A stretch of DNA of 18,750 nucleotides from an uncultured Eubacteriaceae bacterium (GCA_947565475.1 CANOGI010000009.1:1-18750), one strand, 5' to 3'; shown: positions 1-6,924, numbered from the stretch's first letter. Numbers and translations are program-made. The notes: generated from the sequence alone by a model not told the origin.

Positions 1-548
1 GAGTCCCTCTCACCCTCTTTTTTAAAAGGAATAATCTCATAAGGTGAAATTCTTTTGAATGAAAGCTTTCCAAAATCGTCGCAGTATACGTAAATATATC
101 CCACCCCGCAGTTAAAACAGTCTAAACCAACCGCCTTTAAGGTTTTTAAAAAACCAGGGCCCAAAATATCCTTTACCTCCCTTAAAAATTTCTCATCATC
201 ACAAATAAACGTGAGTTCCTTGGATAAAAGATAATTGTTTTTTTGGTCGGCCATTCTGGCATACTGATTGTCGATAATAATATTGTTGGGCAGATTTGAG
301 ACCTCCGTAACCTCCCCGCCCTGTCCTATAGCGGTTCTTTTTCTTTTTATAATGTCGTGCCGTCCATCGTAATACCTTTCACCCATAAGCATATCGGCCC
401 TTTTTTTTGAGTTTAAAAACCTGTCGGCTTCCTTTTCAAGAAATCTTATAAATTCCCTGTCAAAAATTTTGTCCTCTTTATTATAATTAAGGTCTTCACC
501 TGTATCGTTTCTGAATCCCAAAATCTTTTCGGTAATTTTCTTAATCAT
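1..548 (-). CDS. Phage portal protein, SPP1 gp6-like, N-terminal part (cut by window edge)
   Basis: The reverse strand has an open frame from an ATG at 548 to the left edge, 182 codons without a stop, starting MIKKITEKILGF. A near-perfect ribosome site (AGGAGGTGAG, 552-561) precedes it. Motifs such as ERYYDGRHDI, NNIIIDNQYARMADQKNNYL and ISPYEIIPF are typical of the N-terminal half of the SPP1 gp6 type of portal protein, the ring through which DNA enters the phage head. The gene lies 39 bp after terL on the same strand, the usual terS-terL-portal order. The C-terminal half, and whether the gene is intact, lie outside the window. The family call is from recognised motifs and gene order. Confidence 0.85.
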   Translation of the reverse strand, partial: MIKKITEKILGFRNDTGEDLNYNKEDKIFDREFIRFLEKEADRFLNSKKRADMLMGERYYDGRHDIIKRKRTAIGQGGEVTEVSNLPNNIIIDNQYARMADQKNNYLLSKELTFICDDEKFLREVKDILGPGFLKTLKAVGLDCFNCGVGYIYVYCDDFGKLSFKRISPYEIIPFKKEGERD

Positions 549-587
549 TTTCTCACCTCCTCTCAAAATTTACGGTCAGCTTTATAG

Positions 588-1838
588 TCAATCAAAGCTG
601 AACATATCCCCTCTTAAAAATTCCTCAACCCCATAACGCATAGCGTCCATCAAGTGATTGAAATCATCTGACGGAATATTCACCTTTTGCCCAAATCTGT
701 CGCTTTTCCAGCAATAATTTTGAATTTCCGTAATAAAATTGGTACACTTAGGAAGGACAAAAATCTTAAATCCCTGTATAAACTGAATACCGTTTAAAAT
801 ACTGTCTTTTCCTTTTCTCGCCTTTTTAATTCTTGTAAGACCAAGTTCATAAAGCTCCGTAATTGATTTCGGCTCAGCGCTGTCGGCGACTATCTTTTCC
901 TTAGTGAAACCTTTTTTATAGATTTCATCAAAAATATTTCTGTTTGTAAGGGCCTTTTTATAAATCTCGTCAAAAACAAAAATCTCATTTTTCTCTAAAT
1001 CTATAAGCCCGGCAAAAAAAGCCGTCGGGTCGTTTGTATATCCAAAATCCAAACCAAAAACGCTTTTAACGCCTCTTCTTCCAGATATTTCATTAATGTC
1101 AAAATCCCTCTCCTCCCAGTTCTCGAAAATAAGCCCCTCTGAGCTTCCCCATAAACCGAGTCCGGCTACTCTGTATCTTTTTGGGTTATTCTCTCTCATT
1201 TCCTCAAAAACCTTTATATCGCTGCTGTCAAGAAACTCATTCCGCAAATAATTCGTCGTCTTAGCTAAAATGTCAGAACTTGCAGGAGCGTCAAAAAACC
1301 TTTTTTTTATCCAGTGGCGCTCGTTCCATGGGTTAAGAGTTAATGTAATTTGTTTAAACAGTCCATTTTCGGTAATCCCCCTTATAGACTCGTCAAGCAT
1401 ATTAAAATCTGTTTCCATCGTTATTTCATACGCCTCCTCAATCCATAGCCAGCAAAGGCTCCCTCGGCTTACGGTAATTGAGGTTATTTTCAAAGGGTCG
1501 TCAAGCCCCCTGAAAAATATTTTTTGCCCTGTCGGCTTATATGTCATCTCAAGGGGGGAAAGCTTAAATTCCCAAAGTTCATAGACCCCAAGACGATAGG
1601 TGGCCCATTTAAGCTCAGAAAAACAGCTGTCTTTTAAAGTTGAGAAAACCTTTCTTACGACAAGTAAATTTGAATTTTGATATTTCATAATCCTGAAAAT
1701 AAAGTTAAGGGCGGTGGTTTTACTTTTTTTGCTCGCCCTTGAGCCTTTGCATACTCTGTACCTCCCCTTAAAATTCCAAAAATCTTCATATCCCCCGCCT
1801 ATAACCGCTCTAAGTGAAATTTCTTTAATCTCACTCAT
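588..1838 (-). CDS. terL: Phage terminase large subunit (Terminase_3 type)
   Basis: This is the ATP-driven motor and nuclease that cuts concatemeric phage DNA and packs it into the prohead. I choose the ATG at 1838 (416 aa): it overlaps the terS stop (ATGAGTGA) and has AAGGA 9 bases upstream, whereas the ATG at 1847 would sit on its own ribosome site. Visible motifs are a deviant Walker A (GSRASKKSKT, about residues 32-41), Walker B (LWIEEA, 131-136), the coupling motif (TLTLNP, 165-170) and RNase-H-like nuclease acidic residues: D264 in GLDFGYTND, D319 in VADS, and D391/D392/D398 in SDDFNHLMDAM. Length and order fit SPP1 gp2-like proteins. A 14-residue tandem near-repeat (FDEIYKKALTNRNI then FDEIYKKGFTKEKI) lies at about 289-316. 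No disabling change is seen. Confidence 0.93.
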   Translation of the reverse strand: MSEIKEISLRAVIGGGYEDFWNFKGRYRVCKGSRASKKSKTTALNFIFRIMKYQNSNLLVVRKVFSTLKDSCFSELKWATYRLGVYELWEFKLSPLEMTYKPTGQKIFFRGLDDPLKITSITVSRGSLCWLWIEEAYEITMETDFNMLDESIRGITENGLFKQITLTLNPWNERHWIKKRFFDAPASSDILAKTTNYLRNEFLDSSDIKVFEEMRENNPKRYRVAGLGLWGSSEGLIFENWEERDFDINEISGRRGVKSVFGLDFGYTNDPTAFFAGLIDLEKNEIFVFDEIYKKALTNRNIFDEIYKKGFTKEKIVADSAEPKSITELYELGLTRIKKARKGKDSILNGIQFIQGFKIFVLPKCTNFITEIQNYCWKSDRFGQKVNIPSDDFNHLMDAMRYGVEEFLRGDMFSFD

Positions 1839-2268
1839 CAATATCATCCTTTATAATTACAGAAACACCACCTAAATTAACTTTGTCCGTATAAATGCCA
1901 AACCGTTTTCCCAAAAGTTCGGCGGCTCTTATTCTCTCTTTCGCTGAAATGGTTTTCTCTATGTTTTTAGCTTTTGTCACTCCGTCGCCCTCTCCCGTGA
2001 CTACAACAACCTGCTCTTTTTCCTTTCCTCTCATAACAGATGTTAAATATGTCATAACCTCCCTCGCCGACGCTATTCTCTCCTCGTCTAAGGTTTTAAG
2101 CCTTTGCTCTACATATTCCTTAACGTCTTTATTCTCAAAAAAACGAGTGCATATACTGCCGGCGCTTTTTCTGCTGTAACCCGCTTTAATAAGAGCTTGA
2201 GTTTTGTTTCCAAGCTCGATAAAAAAATCGGCGGCCCGTTTCTGCCTTTCATTTAATTTTTTCCCCAT
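1831..2268 (-). CDS. terS: Phage terminase small subunit (Terminase_2 type)
   Basis: A 145-residue protein of the DNA-recognition subunit family that finds the packaging site and hands it to the large subunit. The N-terminus (LNERQKRAADFFIELGNKTQALIKAGYS, about residues 5-32, abridged in families as the helix-turn-helix) is typical of Terminase_2 proteins. The C-terminal part contains KERIRAAELLGKRFGIY. The ATG at 2268 follows an AGGGGGA ribosome site. Its end overlaps the terL start by 8 bases, so the two are probably translationally coupled. It is the most promoter-proximal phage gene present; upstream come only repeats and then a host gene, so the early and lysogeny genes expected in a whole prophage are absent on this side. 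Confidence 0.9.
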   Translation of the reverse strand: MGKKLNERQKRAADFFIELGNKTQALIKAGYSRKSAGSICTRFFENKDVKEYVEQRLKTLDEERIASAREVMTYLTSVMRGKEKEQVVVVTGEGDGVTKAKNIEKTISAKERIRAAELLGKRFGIYTDKVNLGGVSVIIKDDIDE

Positions 2269-2323
2269 AAAATTCCCCCTGTAATTGTAGCAAAATAAAA
2301 TCTATAACCTACAGCAATTCCGG

Positions 2324-2420
2324 TATATAATCAAATCACTTTAAAATAAGCAAAAGACGGCGAGATAAAAATTATTTTTTTCGCCGAACTTGTTCAATTT
2401 TCAAGCGATTTGACTATATA
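2324..2420. repeat. Family A palindromic element, short copy (A1)
   Basis: The left end (TATATAATCAAATCACTTTA) and the reverse complement of the right end (TATATAGTCAAATCGCTTGA) match at 17 of 20 positions. Internal blocks GAACAAGTTCGGCG (read on the minus strand) and CTCGCC..CTTTTG..TTATTTT match the longer copy at 8772-8936, so this 97-bp copy is an internally deleted relative. It has no coding capacity. Its right-end TATATA is shared with the next element. Confidence 0.75.
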
Positions 2421-2485
2421 ATGAACAAAATAAAAAAAGCAAAAAAATTATTTTATTTGCTTCTTTTATTTTTATTCACTATATA
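2415..2485. repeat. Family C palindromic element, short copy (C2)
   Basis: A 71-bp near-perfect palindrome. The ends are TATATAATGAACAAAA and, reverse complemented, TATATAGTGAATAAAA; the inner arms AAAATAAAAAAAGCAAA and TTTGCTTCTTTTATTTT pair with one mismatch. Read on the minus strand it aligns with the outer parts of the element at 7368-7525, without the internal D block found there. It abuts A1, sharing TATATA at 2415-2420. Confidence 0.7.
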
Positions 2486-2504
2486 CCTCATTCCCTGTAC
2501 ATAA

Positions 2505-2534
2505 AAAAGCGAATCGTTTCATCGATTCGCTTTT
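2505..2534. terminator. Hairpin, probable intrinsic terminator
   Basis: Perfect 12-bp arms AAAAGCGAATCG (2505-2516) and CGATTCGCTTTT (2523-2534) around a 6-base loop. A-rich and T-rich arms allow termination in either direction. It separates the phage packaging genes from the DUF1015/serine region. Confidence 0.6.
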
Positions 2535-2580
2535 CTCTCGCCCTCGGGCAATCTTTAACTTGATTGTAGTATACCACAAA

Positions 2581-2640
2581 ATATAGTAACATACAATAAC
2601 ATATAGTAACACAAAGTACCATACAGTAACATATATAAAT
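2581..2640. repeat. Tandem 10-bp repeats upstream of the phage packaging genes
   Basis: Consecutive 10-base units read ATATAGTAAC, ATACAATAAC, ATATAGTAAC, ACAAAGTACC, ATACAGTAAC and a degenerate ATATATAAAT. The consensus is ATAYAGTAAC, and the exact 10-bp period equals about one helical turn. No gene covers it: the only open frame across it is low-complexity. It could be a protein-binding array, for example a TerS recognition site or an operator, but nothing here proves a role. Confidence 0.8.
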
Positions 2641-2693
2641 CTTCTCAATAATCTCTCTTATATTAAGAAGAGCATGAAAAAATAAATCTCTCA

Positions 2694-2812
2694 TAACCGA
2701 CAACGAAAATATTCGCTTTTGTATTCATCGAGAGCTTAGGCTCCCTCGGAATATAAAAGAAAGGGGGTGTGAAAAAATAAATTTTTCACACCCCCCTTTC
2801 CTCTGTCGGTTA
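2694..2812. repeat. Family D structured element (D4), downstream of the DUF1015 gene
   Basis: Bounded by TAACCGAC (2694-2701) and GTCGGTTA (2805-2812), which pair as an 8-bp closing stem. A second stem is formed by TTTTGTATTC and GAATATAAAAG around a hairpin loop containing CGAGAGC and GCTCCCTCG. A strong hairpin replaces the CCCCCGCTTAAAAA-type hairpin of the other D copies. The final TA is the target of the B element that follows. Confidence 0.75.
2760..2800. terminator. Strong hairpin inside D4
   Basis: The left arm AAAGGGGGTGTGAAAAA and right arm TTTTTCACACCCCCCTTT pair over about 17 bp with a single bulged base. The stem and loop core from GGGTGTG to CACACCC is identical to the terminator at 18096-18140. 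A and T tracts on both sides suggest an intrinsic terminator usable from either strand, downstream of the DUF1015 gene. Confidence 0.75.
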
Positions 2813-2877
2813 TAGTGAAAGAACTTAAAAAGAAGTAAAAAAACTTATTTTACCGTTATTCAAATTCTTTCACTATA
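2811..2877. repeat. Family B palindromic element, short copy (B1), inserted at the TA end of D4
   Basis: 67 bp with ends TATAGTGAAAGAACTT and, reverse complemented, TATAGTGAAAGAATTT. It aligns on the opposite strand with both ends of the 135-bp copy at 4401-4535. Removing the element with one TA leaves GTCGGTTAAAAG, which restores the GTCGGTTAAA right end seen in the other D copies. This supports insertion at TA with TA duplication. Confidence 0.8.
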
Positions 2878-2895
2878 AAAGAATCTTATTAATAA

Positions 2896-4146
2896 TTATA
2901 ACTCGTGAATAAATAACCCGCTTCTAAGCTTCGGCTCAAACCACGTTGACTTAGGAGGCATAATCTTCCCGCTGTCGGCGATTTCCATAAGCTCGCTCAT
3001 AGAAGTGGGAAACATTGAAAAAGCAACTTTCATCTCTCCTAAATCAACTCTTTTCTCAAGTTCGCCAAGTCCTCTTATACCTCCGACGAAATCTATTCTG
3101 TCATCGCTTCTCGGGTCTTCTATTCCCAAAATAGGAGATAAAAGATAATTCTGCAAAATAGAAACATCGAGACGGCCCACAACGTCCTCGCCCTTTCCGA
3201 CAGTCTCTTTCGCCTCAAGAGAAAACCATTTTCCCCCTATATACATACCGAAAGTTCTCGGCTTCTCCGGTTTATATGGAGAACCTTTTTCTCCCCGCTC
3301 TGATATAATAAAGTTTTCACCGATTTTATTAAAGAACTCGTCGTCCGAAAGATCGTTAAGGTCTTTCACCACTCTGTTATAATCCATAATGAAAAGCTGG
3401 TCGTCAGGGAATAGAACAGATAAATAAAAGTTAAACTCATCGTCCCCTGAAAAATTCGGAAACTCTTCCCGTCTTTTAATACCCACCTTAACGGCTGAGG
3501 CATTTCTGTGATGTCCGTCCGCTATGTAAAGGGCTGAAACTTTTTTAAACTCGTCAATAAGCTTTTTAATAATGTCCTCTTTGTCAATTACCCATACAGT
3601 GTGAGTAATATTGTCCTCCGTTACGAAATCATATACAGGCTGCTCGCTGTTTTTAAAATTCTCTATAACCGAAGAAATTTCATCTCTGTGCCTATAAGTA
3701 AGAAAAATAGGGCCCGTATTAGCGTTGCATGTGTCCACATGACGGATTCGGTCTTTTTCTTTTGCCTCTCTCGTAAGTTCGTGCTTTTTTATTTTCCCCT
3801 CCAAATACTCGTCGATAGAAGTACATGAGACAAGACCCGTCTGGCTTTTCCCGTTCATAGTAAGGGTATAAATATAAAGCATTGGAGAGCTGTCTTTTAT
3901 AAAAACCCCGTCAGCTATCATTTTCTGAAGATTTTCCGAGGCTTTCTCATAAACCCTGTCATCATAAAGGTCAATATCAGGGCTTAAATCAATTTCCGCT
4001 TTGTCAATGTGTAAAAAAGAATAAGGATTGTCAATAACCATTTCTCTGGCCTCGTCACTGCTCATAACGTCATAAGGAAGAGCGGCTACTTTTGAGGCGA
4101 GATTCGACGCCGGTCTTATGGCTTTAAAAGGTCTGATAACTGACAT
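2896..4146 (-). CDS. DUF1015 family protein of the serine cluster
   Basis: 416 residues, normal for the family, from an ATG at 4146 with GGAGGG 7 bases upstream. The N-terminal VIRPFKAIRP and ALPYDVMSSDEAR, the middle KKHELTREAKEKDRIRH (about 120-136) and the ADGHHRNASA motif (about 209-218) mark DUF1015. The DGHHR stretch resembles the short Gly/His/Arg motif of ParB/sulfiredoxin-like enzymes, a fold that includes ADP-dependent free-serine kinases; this is a resemblance by eye only. It lies downstream of serC and serA on the same strand. A serine or phosphoserine enzyme replacing the absent SerB phosphatase is an inference from context. The serA gap is filled with repeats, so its transcription may be separate; a TATAAT at 4166-4171 is a weak local -10 candidate, very close to the start. 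Confidence 0.88.
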   Translation of the reverse strand: MSVIRPFKAIRPASNLASKVAALPYDVMSSDEAREMVIDNPYSFLHIDKAEIDLSPDIDLYDDRVYEKASENLQKMIADGVFIKDSSPMLYIYTLTMNGKSQTGLVSCTSIDEYLEGKIKKHELTREAKEKDRIRHVDTCNANTGPIFLTYRHRDEISSVIENFKNSEQPVYDFVTEDNITHTVWVIDKEDIIKKLIDEFKKVSALYIADGHHRNASAVKVGIKRREEFPNFSGDDEFNFYLSVLFPDDQLFIMDYNRVVKDLNDLSDDEFFNKIGENFIISERGEKGSPYKPEKPRTFGMYIGGKWFSLEAKETVGKGEDVVGRLDVSILQNYLLSPILGIEDPRSDDRIDFVGGIRGLGELEKRVDLGEMKVAFSMFPTSMSELMEIADSGKIMPPKSTWFEPKLRSGLFIHEL

Positions 4147-4263
4147 AGTTTTCCCTCCTTAATAAATTATAGAAAGTTTTATAAAACATCAAAGACTATT
4201 TACATTTTTGTATCACAAAAATACTTATGCGTTAACGCGGATAACTCCGCCTTTATATGCAAC

Positions 4264-4546
4264 TTAAAAAATGAACAAAATAGGCTGCTAAAAATTTTTT
4301 TAGCTTTGTTAGCATCAGTCGGCATAGACTTTAAGTTTGCTCTCTTTCCGTTTCCTTGCTAAAATAATTTTTATCTTATCTCCTTTTGTTTATTTTCAAG
4401 TATAGTGAAAGAACTTGAATAACGAAAAATATTTTACGTCCGCTTGCGGTAAAAGTCGGTCAGCGAATTGCGAAACACTTTGTAGACTTTTGAGTAAAAT
4501 GATTTTTTTACTTCTTTTTAAGTTCTTTCACTATAGTTTGACTATA
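4264..4546. repeat. Family A element (A2), interrupted by a B element
   Basis: Segment 4264-4400 aligns along its length with the 8772-8936 copy (shared TTAGCATCAGTCGGCATAG-like block, then ATCTCC then TTTTGTTTATTTTCAAG). Its right terminus continues after the B insertion as GTTTGACTATA at 4536-4546. The left terminal repeat is degraded or lost where it joins the D fragment. Confidence 0.7.
4401..4535. repeat. Family B palindromic element, full copy (B2), nested in A2
   Basis: 135 bp with ends TATAGTGAAAGAACTTGA and, reverse complemented, TATAGTGAAAGAACTTAA. It interrupts the right end of A2. Deleting it with one TA gives TTTTCAAGTAGTTTGACTAT, against TTTTCAAGTGGTTTGACTAT in the intact copy at 8772-8936. 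It carries no gene. Confidence 0.8.
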
Positions 4547-4577
4547 AACGAAAACTTATCCTCCTATTTAATACAAG

Positions 4578-4612
4578 AGGAAGTCCCCCGCTTAAAAAGT
4601 GTGGGACTTCCT
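4578..4612. terminator. Hairpin directly after serA (inner hairpin of D5)
   Basis: Perfect arms AGGAAGTCCC (4578-4587) and GGGACTTCCT (4603-4612), starting 8 bases beyond the serA stop on the minus strand. The T-tract is poor (TCTTGTATT), so termination or 3-prime-end protection are both possible. The arms covary with D copies at 8708-8737 and 10265-10294. Confidence 0.6.
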
Positions 4613-4619
4613 TAGTCGG

Positions 4620-5774
4620 TTAAATATTTCTCACTCTGATAACGCCCTCTATACATCCAACAGCGTCTGACATATCATAATCCCCGTCGAAGTCAATAAT
4701 CGAGTAAGCGAAATCGCCCTTGCTTTTGCTTGCCATGTCTTTAACGGTAACACCCTTGTCAGCGAAAACTTTTGTGATTTTTGAAACAGCGTCCGCTGAG
4801 TTTTTGTAAAGAACACAAACTCTTGACTCAGAGTTTTTCGCTAAAAAGCAATTTGGATAATTCACGGAATTAACAATATTTCCGTTTTCTAAATATTCTC
4901 TCATCTCATTAGCGGCCATAGATGCGCAATTATCCTCCGCCTCCGGAGTGGAAGCGCCTAAGTGAGGCAGTGTGATTATTTCGTCAACCCCCACTGTCTC
5001 CTCGTTCGGAAAGTCTGTGACAAACTTGGACACTTTGCCATTTTTAATAGCCTCTTTTATGTCGTCGATATTAACAAGCTCTCCTCTCGCTAAATTGATA
5101 ATTCTAACCCCGTCTTTCATTTTAGCGAAACTCTCTTCGCAAAACATTTCTTTTGTATCTGGAGTAAGAGGAACATGAACGGTTATATAATCGCTTTCGC
5201 TGTAAACATCGTCAAGATTAGTAGTATACTTAACTGCTTTGTCAAGTTTCAAAGCTCCGTTTAAAGATAAAAACGGGTCATATCCTATAACTTTCATTCC
5301 AAGAGCGACAGCCGCCTCAGCCACAAGCACACCGATAGCGCCCAAACCGATTATACCTAAAGTTTTGCCTGTGATTTCAGGGCCGGCAAACTGTGATTTT
5401 CCTTTTTCCACAGCGGCCGGAATACCCTCGCTGCCTTTAAGTGATTTTGCCCATTCATAGCTTTCGACAATTTTACGTGATGAAATCAAAAGGGCTGTCA
5501 AGACAAGCTCTTTAACGGCGTTGGCGTTAGCGCCAGGAGTGTTGAATACAACTATTCCTTTCTCGGCACATTTGTCAAGAGGAATATTGTTTACCCCCGC
5601 ACCGCATCTCGCCACGGCTAAAAGAGACTCGGGAAGCTCCATATCGTGCATTTTAAAACTTCTTAAAAGAACGGCGTCAGGATTTTTTTCATCGTCAGAA
5701 ACTGAATACATCTCCGCCGGAAGTTCCGATAAACCAACTTTTGAAATTTTATTTAAAGTTAAAACCTTATACAT
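4620..5774 (-). CDS. serA: D-3-phosphoglycerate dehydrogenase with C-terminal ACT domain
   Basis: First step of serine synthesis: NAD-dependent oxidation of 3-phosphoglycerate to 3-phosphohydroxypyruvate, in the cytoplasm. I choose the ATG at 5774 (384 aa): AAGGAG lies 9 bases upstream, while the TTG at 5780 is too close to it. Visible are substrate-binding ARCGAGVNN (about 55-63), Rossmann motif GLGAIG (143-148), catalytic Arg in INLARGELVN and His in LPHLGAST. A C-terminal ACT domain starts near SRVCVLYKNSADAVSKI, suggesting feedback by serine or a related ligand. The length fits the short ACT-bearing SerA of clostridia. serC is 70 bp upstream on the same strand. The TAA stop lies inside the TAACCGAC end of a D repeat. 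Confidence 0.95.
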   Translation of the reverse strand: MYKVLTLNKISKVGLSELPAEMYSVSDDEKNPDAVLLRSFKMHDMELPESLLAVARCGAGVNNIPLDKCAEKGIVVFNTPGANANAVKELVLTALLISSRKIVESYEWAKSLKGSEGIPAAVEKGKSQFAGPEITGKTLGIIGLGAIGVLVAEAAVALGMKVIGYDPFLSLNGALKLDKAVKYTTNLDDVYSESDYITVHVPLTPDTKEMFCEESFAKMKDGVRIINLARGELVNIDDIKEAIKNGKVSKFVTDFPNEETVGVDEIITLPHLGASTPEAEDNCASMAANEMREYLENGNIVNSVNYPNCFLAKNSESRVCVLYKNSADAVSKITKVFADKGVTVKDMASKSKGDFAYSIIDFDGDYDMSDAVGCIEGVIRVRNI

Positions 5775-5844
5775 CTTCAATATCTCCTTGTATTCTTATA
5801 AAACCCTTGCTATTTAATTACCACACTTATGTTATTGAATAGTT

Positions 5845-6924
5845 CTATTTATTTTCCATCTCAAATTTTTTCATAAACTCAACAAGCTTTGAAACGCCCT
5901 CCACAGGCATAGCGTTATAAATGCTCGCTCTCATACCGCCCACGGTGCGGTGTCCTTTAAGATTAACAAATCCGTTGTCAGAAGCCTCTTTGATAAATTT
6001 GGCGTTAAGCTCGTCGCTTTTTGTAACAAAAGGAATATTCATCAAAGAACGGTCTTTGTATACAACTGTACCCTTAAACATATTGGAAGCGTCAAGATAG
6101 TCATAAAGTATTCCCGCCTTCTCTTCGTTTATGGCCTGAACACCTTTGACTCCGCCCATATCCTTAATCCACTCAAATACGAGTTTAGCCGCGTAAATAG
6201 CGAAACAAGGAGGAGTATTGTAAAGAGAACCCGCGTTTGAGTGAATAGAATAAGTAAGCATAGTTGGGGTTCCCTCAATCGGCTCGCTTATTAAATCCTC
6301 TCTCATAATAACAATAGTCACCCCGGCGGGGCCTACGTTTTTCTGAGCACCCGCGAATAACAGACCAAATTTATTAACGTCTATAACCTCTGACATAATG
6401 TTGCTTGAAATATCGGCAACTAAAGGAACGTCGCCGGTGTCCGGAAGTTCTGTGTATCTTGTCCCGTAAATAGTGTTGTTGTAAGTTATGTAGAAATAAT
6501 CAGCGTCTTTAGAAAAATCCTCTTTGTGAAGAACGGGAATATAAGAATAAGTTTTATCCTCTGATGAAGCCACAACATTGGCTGTACCGAATTTAGAAGC
6601 CTCCTCAATAGCTTTTTTCGCCCATTGACCTGTTTTCACGAAATCAGCCTTTTTGTTTTTAAAAAGGTTCATCGGAATCATGGCAAATTGGGTTGAGCCT
6701 CCGCCCTGTAAAAACATAACCTTATAATTATCTGGAATATTCATAAGCTCTCTTAAAAGTTTTTCAGCGCCCTGAATAATTTCCTCAAACACCTTTGAGC
6801 GGTGACTCATTTCCATAACAGACATACCTGAATTGCCGTAGCAAACCAATTCTTTCTGAATTTTCTCCAAAACAGGCAGCGGAAGCATAGACGGACCCGC
6901 TGAAAAATTATAAACTCTTTCCAT
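5845..6924 (-). CDS. serC: Phosphoserine aminotransferase
   Basis: Second step of serine synthesis: PLP-dependent transfer of an amino group from glutamate to 3-phosphohydroxypyruvate, giving O-phosphoserine. 359 residues, normal for SerC. Visible are the start RVYNFSAGPSMLP, the MSHRSKVFEEI block, FLQGGGSTQFAMIP and the PLP lysine K195 in LLFAGAQKNVGPAG, followed by HRTVGGMRASIYNAM near the end. The ATG at 6924 follows a GGGAGGC site. It is the first gene of the serC-serA unit and has a long leader from a promoter near 7234-7263. No serB-type phosphatase follows. Confidence 0.96.
   Translation of the reverse strand: MERVYNFSAGPSMLPLPVLEKIQKELVCYGNSGMSVMEMSHRSKVFEEIIQGAEKLLRELMNIPDNYKVMFLQGGGSTQFAMIPMNLFKNKKADFVKTGQWAKKAIEEASKFGTANVVASSEDKTYSYIPVLHKEDFSKDADYFYITYNNTIYGTRYTELPDTGDVPLVADISSNIMSEVIDVNKFGLLFAGAQKNVGPAGVTIVIMREDLISEPIEGTPTMLTYSIHSNAGSLYNTPPCFAIYAAKLVFEWIKDMGGVKGVQAINEEKAGILYDYLDASNMFKGTVVYKDRSLMNIPFVTKSDELNAKFIKEASDNGFVNLKGHRTVGGMRASIYNAMPVEGVSKLVEFMKKFEMENK

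Larger units (their letters stand above)
4192..4622. repeat. Family D element split by nested insertions (D5/D6), downstream of serA
   Basis: The left part (4192 to about 4263) matches the left side of other D copies in degenerate form: GACTATTT, then ATTTTTGTATCACAAAAAT, then GTTAACGCGG and CTCCGCCTTTATATGCAA. The right part (about 4570-4622) has AATACAAGAGG, a 10-bp hairpin and GTCGGTTA. Between them lies an A element that is itself interrupted by a B element. The last TTA (4620-4622) is the serA stop codon read on the minus strand. Confidence 0.7.

Noticed and set aside
2581..2640. CRISPR array
   Set aside because: The 10-bp units are contiguous with no spacers, and no cas gene is present.
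2488..2703. 71-codon open frame on the minus strand
   Set aside because: It runs through the 10-bp tandem array, giving repeated YCM/ICY residues, starts inside a D repeat and has no ribosome site.
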